Below are positions 44,695 to 53,122 of a stretch of DNA of 64,000 bases, piece after piece (the stretch's first letter is position 1; each line of letters opens with the position of its first letter). The notes under the pieces are model-generated. The model saw only the letters and a list, made by a program, of their open reading frames with translations. It made no database searches and had not been told where the DNA came from. The translations under genes and the position numbers were made by a program. The stretch is from assembly GCA_029936815.1 (NCBI GenBank), contig JAPYRX010000002.1, forward strand, positions 62,001 to 126,000, in the 5' to 3' direction. The stretch is from Dehalococcoidia bacterium. Lineage in GTDB: Bacteria > Chloroflexota > Dehalococcoidia > Lucifugimonadales > GCA-002694895.

Positions 44695-46503
44695 CTAACG
44701 ATCTATATTTAAAATAGAGAGAAAAGCTTCTTGAGGGATTTCGACTTTACCTAGTTTTTTCAGTCTTTTTTTTCCTTCAGCTTGCTTTGCCAGTAATTTT
44801 TTTTTCCTTGTTATATCTCCTCCATAACATTTTGCAGTAACATTTTTCCTTAAAGCTTTCACAGTATCTCTAGCTATTATTTTTGAGCCTATAGCTGCCT
44901 GAATTGGAACTTCAAATAATTGTCTTGGAATTAGTTCTTTTAATTTAGATACTAAATCTCTTCCGTAATAATAAGATTTTTCTTTAGTTATAAATGTACT
45001 AAGAGGATCAACTTTTTCTTGATTTATAAGGATATCAACTTTCGCAAGATTAGATATTTTGAATCCAATTATTTCATAATCCATAGACCCATAGCCTTGC
45101 GTAGCAGATTTGAGTTGATCGTAAAACCCTACTAATATTTCACCTAGTGGTATTTCGCAAGATACTAATATGCGATTTATACTAGATTCGTTTGTAGAAG
45201 TATTTAGATATTCAATATTAGTAGATGTCCCTCTATATGATGTGAGTAAATCCATCATCTTCCCAATAAATTTGTCTGGGCAAATAATAGTTGCTTTTAT
45301 CCAAGGTTCTTCTATTTTATCTATTTCTGACAAATCTACTGCTGAAGGATTATTAATTAATTTAGTATCTTTGTTTTTTAAAGTGATTTTATATTCGACG
45401 CTCGGAGCAGTCATAATGATTTCAATCCCATATTCTCTTTCAACTCTTTCTTGAATTATTTCCATATGTAATACCCCTAAGAATCCGCATCTAAATCCAG
45501 GTCCCAAGGCTTGAGAAGTTTCTCTTGCGTATATAATTGACGCATCGTTTAATTGTAACTTTGATAAAGCATCATCAAGGTCTAAAAAATCATTTGGATC
45601 TAATGGGAACATTCCAGCAAATACTTTTGGTTTTAATTCTGCTCCAGATATTATAGGTTTAATATCTTCATTGTTTATATTAGAAATTGTTTCTCCTACG
45701 GGTAATGTTTTGAATTCTTTTAATCCCGTATAGATAAATCCTACTTCACCCATTTTCAAAGAATCTTTTTTGGTTTGCTCGGGTGTAAATACCCCTACTT
45801 CACTAGCAATGAAAGTGTTTTTAGAATTGAATGTTTTTAAATTATCTCCAGCTTTTATTTCACCATCAAAAATTCTCACATAATTTATTATCCCTTTATA
45901 TTGGTCATATTTTGAATCAAACACTAAAGCTCTAGTGAAATTGATATCACCTTCGGGAGGAGGAATTATATCTATTATATTTTCAAGTAATTCTTGAACC
46001 CCTTTACCTGTTTTAGCGGAACAATGTAAAATTTCATCTTCTTTGAATCCAAATGTTCCTATTAATTCTTGTGTAACTAATTCTGTTTGTGATGAAGGGA
46101 GATCGATTTTATTTATAACAGGAATAATAGTTAAGCCAAAATCTATAGCTAAATAAGTATTTGCAATAGTTTGAGCTTGTATTCCTTGCGATGCATCAAC
46201 TAAAAGTATTGCGCCATCAGATGCCCTTAAGCTTCTAGATACTTCAGATGCGAAATCTACATGCCCTGGTGTATCAATTAAATTAAGATTATAAGTATCT
46301 CCTTTGATATTTTTGAATGGGAGATTAATTGCTTGAGATTTTATAGTTATCCCTCTTTCTCTTTCGAGATCCATTGTATCTAATACTTGAGCTTTTTTAT
46401 CTTTTTCACCTTTTGTAAATTCGATCAGCCTATCAGCCAACGTTGATTTTCCGTGGTCAATATGAGCGATAATACAAAAGTTTCTAATTAATTTGTTATG
46501 CAT
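44695..46503 (-). CDS. lepA: Elongation factor 4 (LepA)
   Basis: A translational GTPase acting on stalled or back-translocating ribosomes. About 602 residues from the ATG at 46503 (MHNKLIRNFCIIAHIDHG), which matches the family start; the track GTG at 46542 adds 13 residues with no better ribosome site. G1 AHIDHGKSTLADR, G3 DTPGHVDF, G4 NKIDLP, G5 SAKTGKGV are present, and the C-terminal LepA-specific CYGGDITRKKKLLAKQAEGK is intact. Divergent from rph. Confidence 0.97.
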   Translation of the reverse strand: MHNKLIRNFCIIAHIDHGKSTLADRLIEFTKGEKDKKAQVLDTMDLERERGITIKSQAINLPFKNIKGDTYNLNLIDTPGHVDFASEVSRSLRASDGAILLVDASQGIQAQTIANTYLAIDFGLTIIPVINKIDLPSSQTELVTQELIGTFGFKEDEILHCSAKTGKGVQELLENIIDIIPPPEGDINFTRALVFDSKYDQYKGIINYVRIFDGEIKAGDNLKTFNSKNTFIASEVGVFTPEQTKKDSLKMGEVGFIYTGLKEFKTLPVGETISNINNEDIKPIISGAELKPKVFAGMFPLDPNDFLDLDDALSKLQLNDASIIYARETSQALGPGFRCGFLGVLHMEIIQERVEREYGIEIIMTAPSVEYKITLKNKDTKLINNPSAVDLSEIDKIEEPWIKATIICPDKFIGKMMDLLTSYRGTSTNIEYLNTSTNESSINRILVSCEIPLGEILVGFYDQLKSATQGYGSMDYEIIGFKISNLAKVDILINQEKVDPLSTFITKEKSYYYGRDLVSKLKELIPRQLFEVPIQAAIGSKIIARDTVKALRKNVTAKCYGGDITRKKKLLAKQAEGKKRLKKLGKVEIPQEAFLSILNIDR

Positions 46504-46596
46504 ATTTAATAATATTTTTTTCAGATCAGATATAATTATCACATAAGCATATAGATATTTATATGATTTTAAAGAAGTAAATTAACGGAGGATTTA

Positions 46597-47304
46597 TTGA
46601 GACCGGATAAAAGAGATAACAATCAACTTAGAAAAATTAACGTAGTTAAAAATGTACAACTGCAATCTGACGGATCATGTTTAATAAGTTTGGGAAATAC
46701 GCAAGTCATATGCGCAGTAAGATACGAAAATAGAGTTCCTTCATTTTTAAAAGGATCTGGACAAGGATGGATAACTGCTGATTATTCAATGCTCCCAGGA
46801 TCAACTAATACTAGAACTGGGAGGAATAATATTAACAGCGGTAGAAGTAAAGAAATTCAAAGACTAATTGGAAGAAGTTTACGTTCTATCGTTAATTTAA
46901 AACAACTGGGAGAGAATTCATTACTCATAGATTGTGATGTATTAAATGCTGATGGAGGTACTAGGACTGCTTCTATTATAGGCAGCGTTATTGCATTGCG
47001 TAACGCTATTGTAAAATTGCAATCTTCAAATACCTTGCCTAATAATATAGACTTTCATCCTATTGGAGCTATAAGTGTAGGAATATTAAATAGTAAGGTA
47101 ATTTTAGATCTGAATTATGAGGAAGACTCCCAAGCATTAGCGGATTTTAATTTTGTTATGGATGAGTTTGGTAATCTTATTGAAGTACAAGGAACGGGAG
47201 AAACCGGGAAATTCACAAAAAGCGAGTTAATTCTAGCTACAGAAATAGCAGATGAAGCGATTAAAGATATAATTTCCATTCAAAAAGAATACTTTGACAA
47301 ATAA
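46597..47304 (+). CDS. rph: Ribonuclease PH
   Basis: Phosphorolytic 3'-5' exoribonuclease trimming tRNA 3' ends; relevant here since none of the three tRNA genes encodes CCA. 235 residues. RPDKRDNNQLRKINVVKNVQ, SCLISLGNTQVICAVRYE, GWITADYSMLPGSTNTR, GRSKEIQRLIGRSLRSI and CDVLNADGGTRTASIIG are diagnostic. TTG start with GGAGG 5 bases upstream. Confidence 0.96.
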   Translation: MRPDKRDNNQLRKINVVKNVQLQSDGSCLISLGNTQVICAVRYENRVPSFLKGSGQGWITADYSMLPGSTNTRTGRNNINSGRSKEIQRLIGRSLRSIVNLKQLGENSLLIDCDVLNADGGTRTASIIGSVIALRNAIVKLQSSNTLPNNIDFHPIGAISVGILNSKVILDLNYEEDSQALADFNFVMDEFGNLIEVQGTGETGKFTKSELILATEIADEAIKDIISIQKEYFDK

Positions 47305-47352
47305 TATACATAGAAGTTGTGTTATTATTGCATTTATGAAGGTAAAATGCCA

Positions 47353-47381
47353 TTGACCCTAATAATAAAGATTTATATAAT
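47353..47381 (+). promoter_or_regulatory. Promoter of the rpmH operon
   Basis: TTGACC, a 17-base spacer, then TATAAT: the best sigma70-type match in the window. It lies between rph and rpmH and predicts a start near 47388 with a leader of only about 15 bases before the rpmH ATG. Confidence 0.85.
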
Positions 47382-47402
47382 CTTTTTTTCTAAAATAAAA
47401 CA

Positions 47403-47540
47403 ATGGCTAAGAGAACATATCAACCAAAGAAAAGAAGAAGAGCACGTGTGCATGGATTTAGAGCTCGATCAAGAACTAAATCTGGTAGAAACGTACTAAA
47501 GAGAAGGATGGCAAAGTCGCGTTCTAGACTGTCTCCTTAA
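47403..47540 (+). CDS. rpmH: 50S ribosomal protein L34
   Basis: 45 residues, too short for the track. [20 protein letters not shown] through [20 protein letters not shown] is unmistakably L34, highly basic throughout. The 60-residue track ORF at 47317-47499 is a shadow in another frame. It is preceded by a strong promoter and no clear ribosome site, and followed by rnpA after 18 bases, the usual bacterial order. dnaA, often upstream of rpmH, is not here; rph is. Confidence 0.98.
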   Translation: MAKRTYQPKKRRRARVHGFRARSRTKSGRNVLKRRMAKSRSRLSP

Positions 47541-47558
47541 ACTTCATATGAGAATTTT

Positions 47559-47900
47559 ATGATTGCTTTTGACAATCAAATTTTAAAATTGAAAAAAAAC
47601 ACTGATTTTAGATTGGTTTGGGCTACAGGTGATAAAAAAGTATCTACAAATTTATTATTAATTTATGTTGATAATAAAGAAAAATATTCTAGAGTAGGAA
47701 TTTCATCTGTTAAAAATTATGGCAATGCAGTTCAAAGAAATAAAATTATAAGGAGAATTAAATCTATTATTCCTATGATTAATATTATTCAAGGAAAAGA
47801 TATTATTATTATAGCAAGGAAAAAAACAAAATATACTAAATTTGAAATTATTCAGAATGAATTAATTAGCCTTTTTAGTACATGTGGATTATCTTGTTAA
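47559..47900 (+). CDS. rnpA: Ribonuclease P protein component
   Basis: Small basic protein that helps RNase P RNA cut tRNA 5' leaders. 113 residues. LKKNTDFRLVWATGDK matches the N-terminus, and SRVGISSVKNYGNAVQRNKIIRRIKS is the family RNR-type motif. The sequence is diverged but the position between rpmH and yidD confirms it. Confidence 0.94.
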   Translation: MIAFDNQILKLKKNTDFRLVWATGDKKVSTNLLLIYVDNKEKYSRVGISSVKNYGNAVQRNKIIRRIKSIIPMINIIQGKDIIIIARKKTKYTKFEIIQNELISLFSTCGLSC

Positions 47901-47920
47901 ATCTTAGATTAATTAAATAA

Positions 47921-48130
47921 ATGAAACAAATTTTAATCTTGTTAATTAAATTTTATCAAAAGGCAATATCTGGATACCTTCCAAGTTCTTGTAGATATTT
48001 ACCCAGTTGTTCTCAATACGCCTTGGACGCTCTTTCTAAATACAATTTTTTAAAAGCATCCCATATGATATTCGTAAGACTTTTAAGATGTAATCCATTC
48101 AATAACAGGGGGTATGACCCTGTTCAATAA
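47921..48130 (+). CDS. yidD: Membrane protein insertion efficiency factor YidD
   Basis: 69 residues. LIKFYQKAISGYLPSSCRYLPSCSQYALDAL and RLLRCNPFNNRGYDPV are the strongly conserved YidD motifs, with the three cysteines of the family. A membrane-surface helper of YidC-dependent insertion. The next gene overlaps its end by 17 bases. Confidence 0.95.
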   Translation: MKQILILLIKFYQKAISGYLPSSCRYLPSCSQYALDALSKYNFLKASHMIFVRLLRCNPFNNRGYDPVQ

Positions 48131-49295
48131 ATTATTATTCACATGTTTATTTATATCAATATTTTTGATTTCGTGTACTGGAAATAGATTTCAAGGTTCA
48201 GGATGGTCTTCTCCGTTAGTTGATAATAATGAAGTCTTTATAGCTACTATCGATGGAGAACTTATTTCAATTGATCTTACAAGTGGTAAGGAAAAATGGA
48301 GAGCTACATCACTTGATGATCAAAATGGAAAATATACTTCTAAAGCTATATATTCCAAACCATTTGTATTTGATGAAAAAGTTTTTATTGGAACTCCAGC
48401 TGGAAGAGTATTAGGATTTAATAGATTGTCAGGATTAGATGAAGTATCTTTACAAGATATTGAAGAAAAAATTCTAATGTCTGAAGAATCTTATGGTCCA
48501 ATAATTGTTGGAAACATTATACTTCTAAACAGAAATAAAATAATTGTTCCTTCATCAAATGGTGAAATTTCTATATTTAGCTATAATGAATCAGAAATGT
48601 TTGAACCAACTTGCAATTTTAAAGCAAAAGATGCGATATGGACAACTCCTATAATAGATCCAAATAGCAATCAAATTATTTTCGGATCTATGGATGGGAA
48701 TTTGTATTCTATAGATGAAGAATGTAAATTGAATTGGCAATATAACACTGAATCCAGTATTGTTGGAACACCAATTTTAGATAAAAATGAAGTATATTTT
48801 GGTACTTTAAACAGAACGTTTTATTCACTAAATATTTCTACAGGCGAACTTATATGGAAATTTGATAATGCGAAAGGTTGGTTTTGGGCATCACCTATCA
48901 TGGATTCAAATATTATTTATGCCCCCAATTTAGATGGGAGTATTTATGCATTGAGGAAAAATAATGGACAAATCATGTGGAAATACGATGGTAAAGATCC
49001 CATTGTCTCTTCTCCTGTTGTAATAAATGATTTTTTAATTTTTGTGACAAAAAACGGAGAATTACAGGTAATACACAAAGAATCAAAACGAAAACTTGGG
49101 AATTGCGATATAGATCATAAAATTTATTCTGCTATTGAGAATTATGATGACATGATATTTATACAAGTGTCAGATGGCTCGGTGAGAGGATATAAAATTA
49201 AGAAAAATGGCAATCCTGATGAATTATGGGCAAAACCATTTTTCACCCCTGAAGATGATGATAGAAATAATGAAGATTGGGACCCTTCGTGTTAA
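48114..49295 (+). CDS. PQQ-like beta-propeller lipoprotein
   Basis: 393 residues. The N-terminus MTLFNKLLFTCLFISIFLISCTGN is a lipoprotein signal with a LISC lipobox, so it is probably anchored outside the membrane. Repeats such as VFIATIDGELISIDLTSGKEKW, IIFGSMDGNLYSIDEECKLNW, VYFGTLNRTFYSLNISTGELIW and IYAPNLDGSIYALRKNNGQIMW are PQQ/BamB-like propeller blades. It overlaps yidD by 17 bases and precedes yidC by 15, an unusual insertion into a conserved locus. A role in membrane protein insertion or folding is suggested by place only. Confidence 0.87.
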   Translation: MTLFNKLLFTCLFISIFLISCTGNRFQGSGWSSPLVDNNEVFIATIDGELISIDLTSGKEKWRATSLDDQNGKYTSKAIYSKPFVFDEKVFIGTPAGRVLGFNRLSGLDEVSLQDIEEKILMSEESYGPIIVGNIILLNRNKIIVPSSNGEISIFSYNESEMFEPTCNFKAKDAIWTTPIIDPNSNQIIFGSMDGNLYSIDEECKLNWQYNTESSIVGTPILDKNEVYFGTLNRTFYSLNISTGELIWKFDNAKGWFWASPIMDSNIIYAPNLDGSIYALRKNNGQIMWKYDGKDPIVSSPVVINDFLIFVTKNGELQVIHKESKRKLGNCDIDHKIYSAIENYDDMIFIQVSDGSVRGYKIKKNGNPDELWAKPFFTPEDDDRNNEDWDPSC

Positions 49296-49310
49296 TAAAC
49301 AAGGTTAAAC

Positions 49311-50249
49311 ATGGAAATTTTTGCTGACATATGGAATTTAGTATTTATTAGGCCAATGGTAAATAGCCTGATTATTCTTTATATATTTTTAGGGAGTAGT
49401 TTTGGGTTAAGTATTATTTCATTTACTGTTTTCATTCGATTGATTATGTTTCCATTATCTATGAGACAAACAAAGCAAATGAAAGCAATGTCTCTCATTC
49501 AACCGAAAATTAAAGCTATACAAGAAAAATACAAAAATGATCGACAGAGAATATCTAAAGAAACCATGAGTATATACAAACAACAAGGAATCAATCCTGT
49601 TGGATGTTTAGGGCCTTTGATAATACAAATGCCAATTTTCATAGGCTTATATCAAGCTTTATATATTACTCTTCCATCTAGTCCGGAAAATTTAACTCAG
49701 CTGTATGATTCGATATATGGATTTATACCTATCATAAACCAGGCAATTCCTATTGATGGTAATTTTTTATGGTTAAATCTAGAAACAATAGTTGGATCGT
49801 CAGATCTATACACAAAAATTTCTCTTCCGATTTTAGTAGCTGCATCAACATTCTTGATGCAAAAAACAACCGCAACACCAGCTATGGACGACAGGCAAAA
49901 ATCAACTAATAGAATGATGTTATGGTTTATGCCTTTATTATTAGGATATTTTACATTGAGTTTTCCGAGTGGATTAGCCTTATATTGGTTGATATCCAAT
50001 GTTATAGGAACAATTATTCAACTGTTAATTACAGGGAAAATTCAAAACCCGTTTAATTTGAATTCTAAATTGATAGATGAAGCTCCAGATATAATTATTG
50101 AAAATGAAAACAAAAATACAACTATTCAAGAAAAGGATCAAGATGAAAGTAGTAGAAACGTCAGCAAAAACAATAGAAGAAGCAATAGACATCGCTCTGG
50201 TAGAACTAAACGCAAGCAGGGAAGAGGTGGAAATCAAAGTAATAAATAG
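49311..50249 (+). CDS. yidC: Membrane protein insertase YidC
   Basis: 312 residues, the short form without a large periplasmic domain. Five core spans are visible: a first helix near 15-40, SIISFTVFIRLIMFPLSMRQTKQMKAM with the conserved groove Arg, the coiled hairpin QPKIKAIQEKYKNDRQ, GCLGPLIIQMPIFIGLYQAL, a third pair near 170-190, and FTLSFPSGLALYWLISNVIG. The tail is basic (NRRSNRHRSGRTKRKQGRGG), as in YidC proteins that bind ribosomes. The last 107 bases overlap jag in another frame. Confidence 0.94.
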   Translation: MEIFADIWNLVFIRPMVNSLIILYIFLGSSFGLSIISFTVFIRLIMFPLSMRQTKQMKAMSLIQPKIKAIQEKYKNDRQRISKETMSIYKQQGINPVGCLGPLIIQMPIFIGLYQALYITLPSSPENLTQLYDSIYGFIPIINQAIPIDGNFLWLNLETIVGSSDLYTKISLPILVAASTFLMQKTTATPAMDDRQKSTNRMMLWFMPLLLGYFTLSFPSGLALYWLISNVIGTIIQLLITGKIQNPFNLNSKLIDEAPDIIIENENKNTTIQEKDQDESSRNVSKNNRRSNRHRSGRTKRKQGRGGNQSNK

Positions 50250-50784
50250 AGGGAAAAGCGGGTTGTTGGGATTTGGAAATGAACAAGCTAAAGTAAAAGT
50301 TGAGAAAAAAACTGATATTCCAGAAAACATTCACAATGCATATGAAATTTTAAGAACTATCTTGAAGCATTTTGATTCTGAAATGAAAATAACTACTAAA
50401 GTTATTACTAACGGTAAAATTTCTGATTCTATACTTTCTTTAGACGGTGATGATGCTGCTCTAATTATTGGACGAAGAGGAGAGACACTTAGATCATTGC
50501 AATATATAGTAAATCTTATGATTCAGAAGAAATTAAATAATAGAGATCAATTAATATCTTTGGACGTAGAAGGATATATTGAAAAAAAATTAACACATCT
50601 TTTTCAACTATCTCAAAGAATGGAAACCAAGGTTATAAAATCAAACAAAAAAGTTTCTTTGGAACCAATGTCAGCATACGATAGAAGATATATTCATAGA
50701 TACTTTGCAGATCATAATAAAATAATTTCTGAAAGTGAAGATTTTGGACGAAACAGGCATGTTGTTTTAAAATTAAAAAATTAG
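50143..50784 (+). CDS. jag: Jag/KhpB RNA-binding protein (SpoIIIJ-associated)
   Basis: About 213 residues with the three usual parts: an N-terminal Jag_N domain (MKVVETSAKTIEEAIDIALV and KSGLLGFG), a KH domain with LIIGRRGETLRSLQYIVNLM, and an R3H domain with LEPMSAYDRRYIHRYF. It binds RNA and is linked to cell envelope control. I start at the ATG at 50143 with AAGGA 5 bases upstream, which matches the family N-terminus; the track TTG at 50098 adds 15 unconserved residues. The start lies 107 bases inside yidC. Confidence 0.94.
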   Translation: MKVVETSAKTIEEAIDIALVELNASREEVEIKVINRGKSGLLGFGNEQAKVKVEKKTDIPENIHNAYEILRTILKHFDSEMKITTKVITNGKISDSILSLDGDDAALIIGRRGETLRSLQYIVNLMIQKKLNNRDQLISLDVEGYIEKKLTHLFQLSQRMETKVIKSNKKVSLEPMSAYDRRYIHRYFADHNKIISESEDFGRNRHVVLKLKN

Positions 50785-50804
50785 TTAATTTAATAATAAA
50801 CAAT

Positions 50805-51671
50805 TTGATTGATTTCAATGAAAAAATTGATTTTGACAAATCATATGATTTAGTCATCATTGGTAATATAACGAAAGATTATATTAATGACTCTGAACAA
50901 TATATTTTAGGTGGCTCTAGTCTCTATGCAGGAATTGCATCTGCAAATATTGGTGTCAATACTATGATTATTAGTAATCATTCAATTAATCATAAAGAAT
51001 TACCTGAATTTGAAAAATTACAAATCTTATCATCTGACCATGAATTTACAACAGAGTTTTTGTGGACATATGAAAATGATAAAAGATTTGGTTATTTGAA
51101 TAACAAAACAAAAACAATTGAATTGAATTTCAAGAGAAAATTAAAAACAAAAATGCTTATGCTAGCCCCTGTTTTTGATGAAATCGAAATCAATATCAAA
51201 GACAATTTTGAATATGAAATTTGCTTGTTGTCACCGCAAGGTTTATTAAGAAGTTCTAACGGTAATTCAAAGATTTTTTTAGATAAAAATAATTTACAGC
51301 ATTTAATTTGTGGTGTGCATATTATTAGTTGTTCTGAGGAAGAAGAAAACTATTTATATAGAAATCCTTCTGCCGAAAATTGTTTTGATTATATTTCAGT
51401 TACGTTAGGAAATAAAGGATCTAAACTTTATAATAAATATAATTGTACGCATTTCCCTGGATATATTCCTGACAAAATCATTGATCCTACGGGAGCAGGT
51501 GATGTTTTCTCATTATATTTATTGGTTTTTTATTATAAAACTAATAATATTGAATTTGCTGTTAAAATAGCAAATTGTGCTGCTAGTTTTGTTGTTGAAG
51601 GCTTAGGTATCAGCACAATCCCTAGTTTTAGAAGTGTTAAAAAAAGATTGATGGAGAATATTAATGAATAA
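50805..51671 (+). CDS. PfkB-family carbohydrate kinase
   Basis: 288 residues of the ribokinase fold. DLVIIGNITKDYINDSEQYILGGSSLYAGIASANIG is the N-terminal region, and DPTGAGDVFSLYLLVF holds the anion hole and catalytic Asp. The middle is poorly conserved, so the sugar or nucleoside substrate is unclear. TTG start without a good ribosome site, 20 bases after jag. It overlaps the first crotonase gene (ATGAATAA) and so heads or joins that operon. Confidence 0.8.
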   Translation: MIDFNEKIDFDKSYDLVIIGNITKDYINDSEQYILGGSSLYAGIASANIGVNTMIISNHSINHKELPEFEKLQILSSDHEFTTEFLWTYENDKRFGYLNNKTKTIELNFKRKLKTKMLMLAPVFDEIEINIKDNFEYEICLLSPQGLLRSSNGNSKIFLDKNNLQHLICGVHIISCSEEEENYLYRNPSAENCFDYISVTLGNKGSKLYNKYNCTHFPGYIPDKIIDPTGAGDVFSLYLLVFYYKTNNIEFAVKIANCAASFVVEGLGISTIPSFRSVKKRLMENINE

Positions 51672-52404
51672 TGCTGAACCTATTTCTGTATTCAATTCAG
51701 GTAAATATATAATTATTTCTCTAGAAAACGAAATAATTAGTCCTGAAGAAATTTATTATGACCTTAATTCGATTATACAAGAAATTAATATAAATCAAGA
51801 TATATGGGTAGTGGGATTTGATTTAACAAAAGTGGCAAAAATTTGTGATATAAAAAGTAGTTCTGAATCGTTAAACATTAGTTTAACAAAATTAATTCTT
51901 GAAATTAAAAAACCAGTGATTGGATTAGTAAGCGGTGAAATTTCAAATAGATTATTTGAAATGATCCTCCCTATGGATTATAGAATTACTGATAAAAAAT
52001 CAATTTTTATAATGTCTCAGATTTTTAATGATAACATGCAATTTGACGGAGCTACTCAATTGCTACCAAGGATTATAGGGCTTAATAAATCTAAGGAATT
52101 AATAATGTTTGGTAAGCAAATTAATTCGAAAGAAGCTCATGAAATGGGATTGGTAAATATTATTGTAGATGAAGAAAAGTTAAATGAAATATTTACTCGT
52201 AAAATAGAATTATTAACTCAATTCTCCCCATTAGCAATGCAATTTACCAAAAGCGCTATTAATTTTAGTAAAGATACAAATACTATCAGAGGAATGAATA
52301 TGGAAAACGACTTGTATTCAATTCTTTTGTCTAGTAAAGATAGAACTTCTTCGATTAATTCAATAAAAAATAAAAATAAGAGAAAGCCATATTCTGGAAA
52401 ATAA
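51664..52404 (+). CDS. Enoyl-CoA hydratase/isomerase-family protein, atypical active site
   Basis: 246 residues of the crotonase fold. KPVIGLVSGEISNRLFEMILPMDYRIT corresponds to the helix with the first catalytic Glu (kept as LFEMI), but the second Glu position reads IMSQIF instead of PEI, that is Gln. GATQLLPRIIGLNKSKELIMFG and ISKEAHEMGLVN-type segments follow. The substitution suggests a non-hydratase reaction or a structural partner of the next gene, which keeps both glutamates. Overlaps the kinase gene by 8 bases; the next starts directly after its stop. Confidence 0.8.
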   Translation: MNNAEPISVFNSGKYIIISLENEIISPEEIYYDLNSIIQEININQDIWVVGFDLTKVAKICDIKSSSESLNISLTKLILEIKKPVIGLVSGEISNRLFEMILPMDYRITDKKSIFIMSQIFNDNMQFDGATQLLPRIIGLNKSKELIMFGKQINSKEAHEMGLVNIIVDEEKLNEIFTRKIELLTQFSPLAMQFTKSAINFSKDTNTIRGMNMENDLYSILLSSKDRTSSINSIKNKNKRKPYSGK

Positions 52405-53118
52405 ATGAGTTGGGAATATATAAAATTTGATAAAAACGAGCATGTTGCGAAAATTATTTTTAATAATCCTCAAAAAAATAATGCTTTAAATATACTTATG
52501 AGATCTGAGTTTTCGGAAGTATTAAATGCTTGTAGTATAGACGATGAAATAAAAGTGGTTATTATCACAACAAATTCTGAAAATTTTTGTTCAGGAGCAG
52601 ATTTGTCTGAGTTTAATACGTTTCCATCAATAGTGGAATCAAATTTGATATCGAAAAATAATAATTTATGGAAAGATTTATACAATTTTGAGAAACCCAT
52701 TATTTGTTTAACTAAAGGATGGGTTATTGGTTCTGGATTTGAAATTATAATGTTAAGCGATTTTGTTTTTTCTCATACTAGTTCCATATTTAAGATGCCC
52801 GAGGTAGAATTGTCACTCACTCCAATTTCAGGAGGAACACAGACATTTCTAAATAAAACAAATATAGCAATAGCAAAGGAAATAATGTTATTTTCTGAAG
52901 AAATTGATGTTTACAAAGCGTATAATTTTGGAATTATAAATTTTTATTCTGATGATTATAATATATTGATTGAACAGGTACGAAAATTTACAGAAAATAT
53001 TAAAACCATAGATTTGAAAAGATTGAAAATTGTAAAAAAATTATTAAATCTGAGTACAGAAGAAAATTTATATTTAGGGAAACATTGGGAACAATATTAT
53101 TCCACAACCTTAAGGTGA
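52405..53118 (+). CDS. Enoyl-CoA hydratase/isomerase-family protein
   Basis: 237 residues. VAKIIFNNPQKNNALNILM, SENFCSGADLSEF (oxyanion loop), GWVIGSGFEIIMLSDFVFS with the first catalytic Glu, and KMPEVELSLTPISGGTQ with the second. Both acids of a crotonase hydratase are present, so hydration or isomerisation of an enoyl-CoA is plausible. It is a diverged neighbour of the previous gene, placed before an acyl-CoA synthetase; together they suggest breakdown or modification of an acid via its CoA ester. Confidence 0.87.
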   Translation: MSWEYIKFDKNEHVAKIIFNNPQKNNALNILMRSEFSEVLNACSIDDEIKVVIITTNSENFCSGADLSEFNTFPSIVESNLISKNNNLWKDLYNFEKPIICLTKGWVIGSGFEIIMLSDFVFSHTSSIFKMPEVELSLTPISGGTQTFLNKTNIAIAKEIMLFSEEIDVYKAYNFGIINFYSDDYNILIEQVRKFTENIKTIDLKRLKIVKKLLNLSTEENLYLGKHWEQYYSTTLR

Positions 53119-53122
53119 TTAA

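Noticed and set aside
47305-47402. Replication origin next to rpmH
   Set aside because: rpmH is often near dnaA and oriC, but no dnaA gene or DnaA-box cluster was seen; rph lies upstream.
47317-47499. 60-residue track ORF between rph and rnpA
   Set aside because: It overlaps the L34 gene (47403-47540) in another frame; L34 is unmistakable and this ORF resembles nothing.
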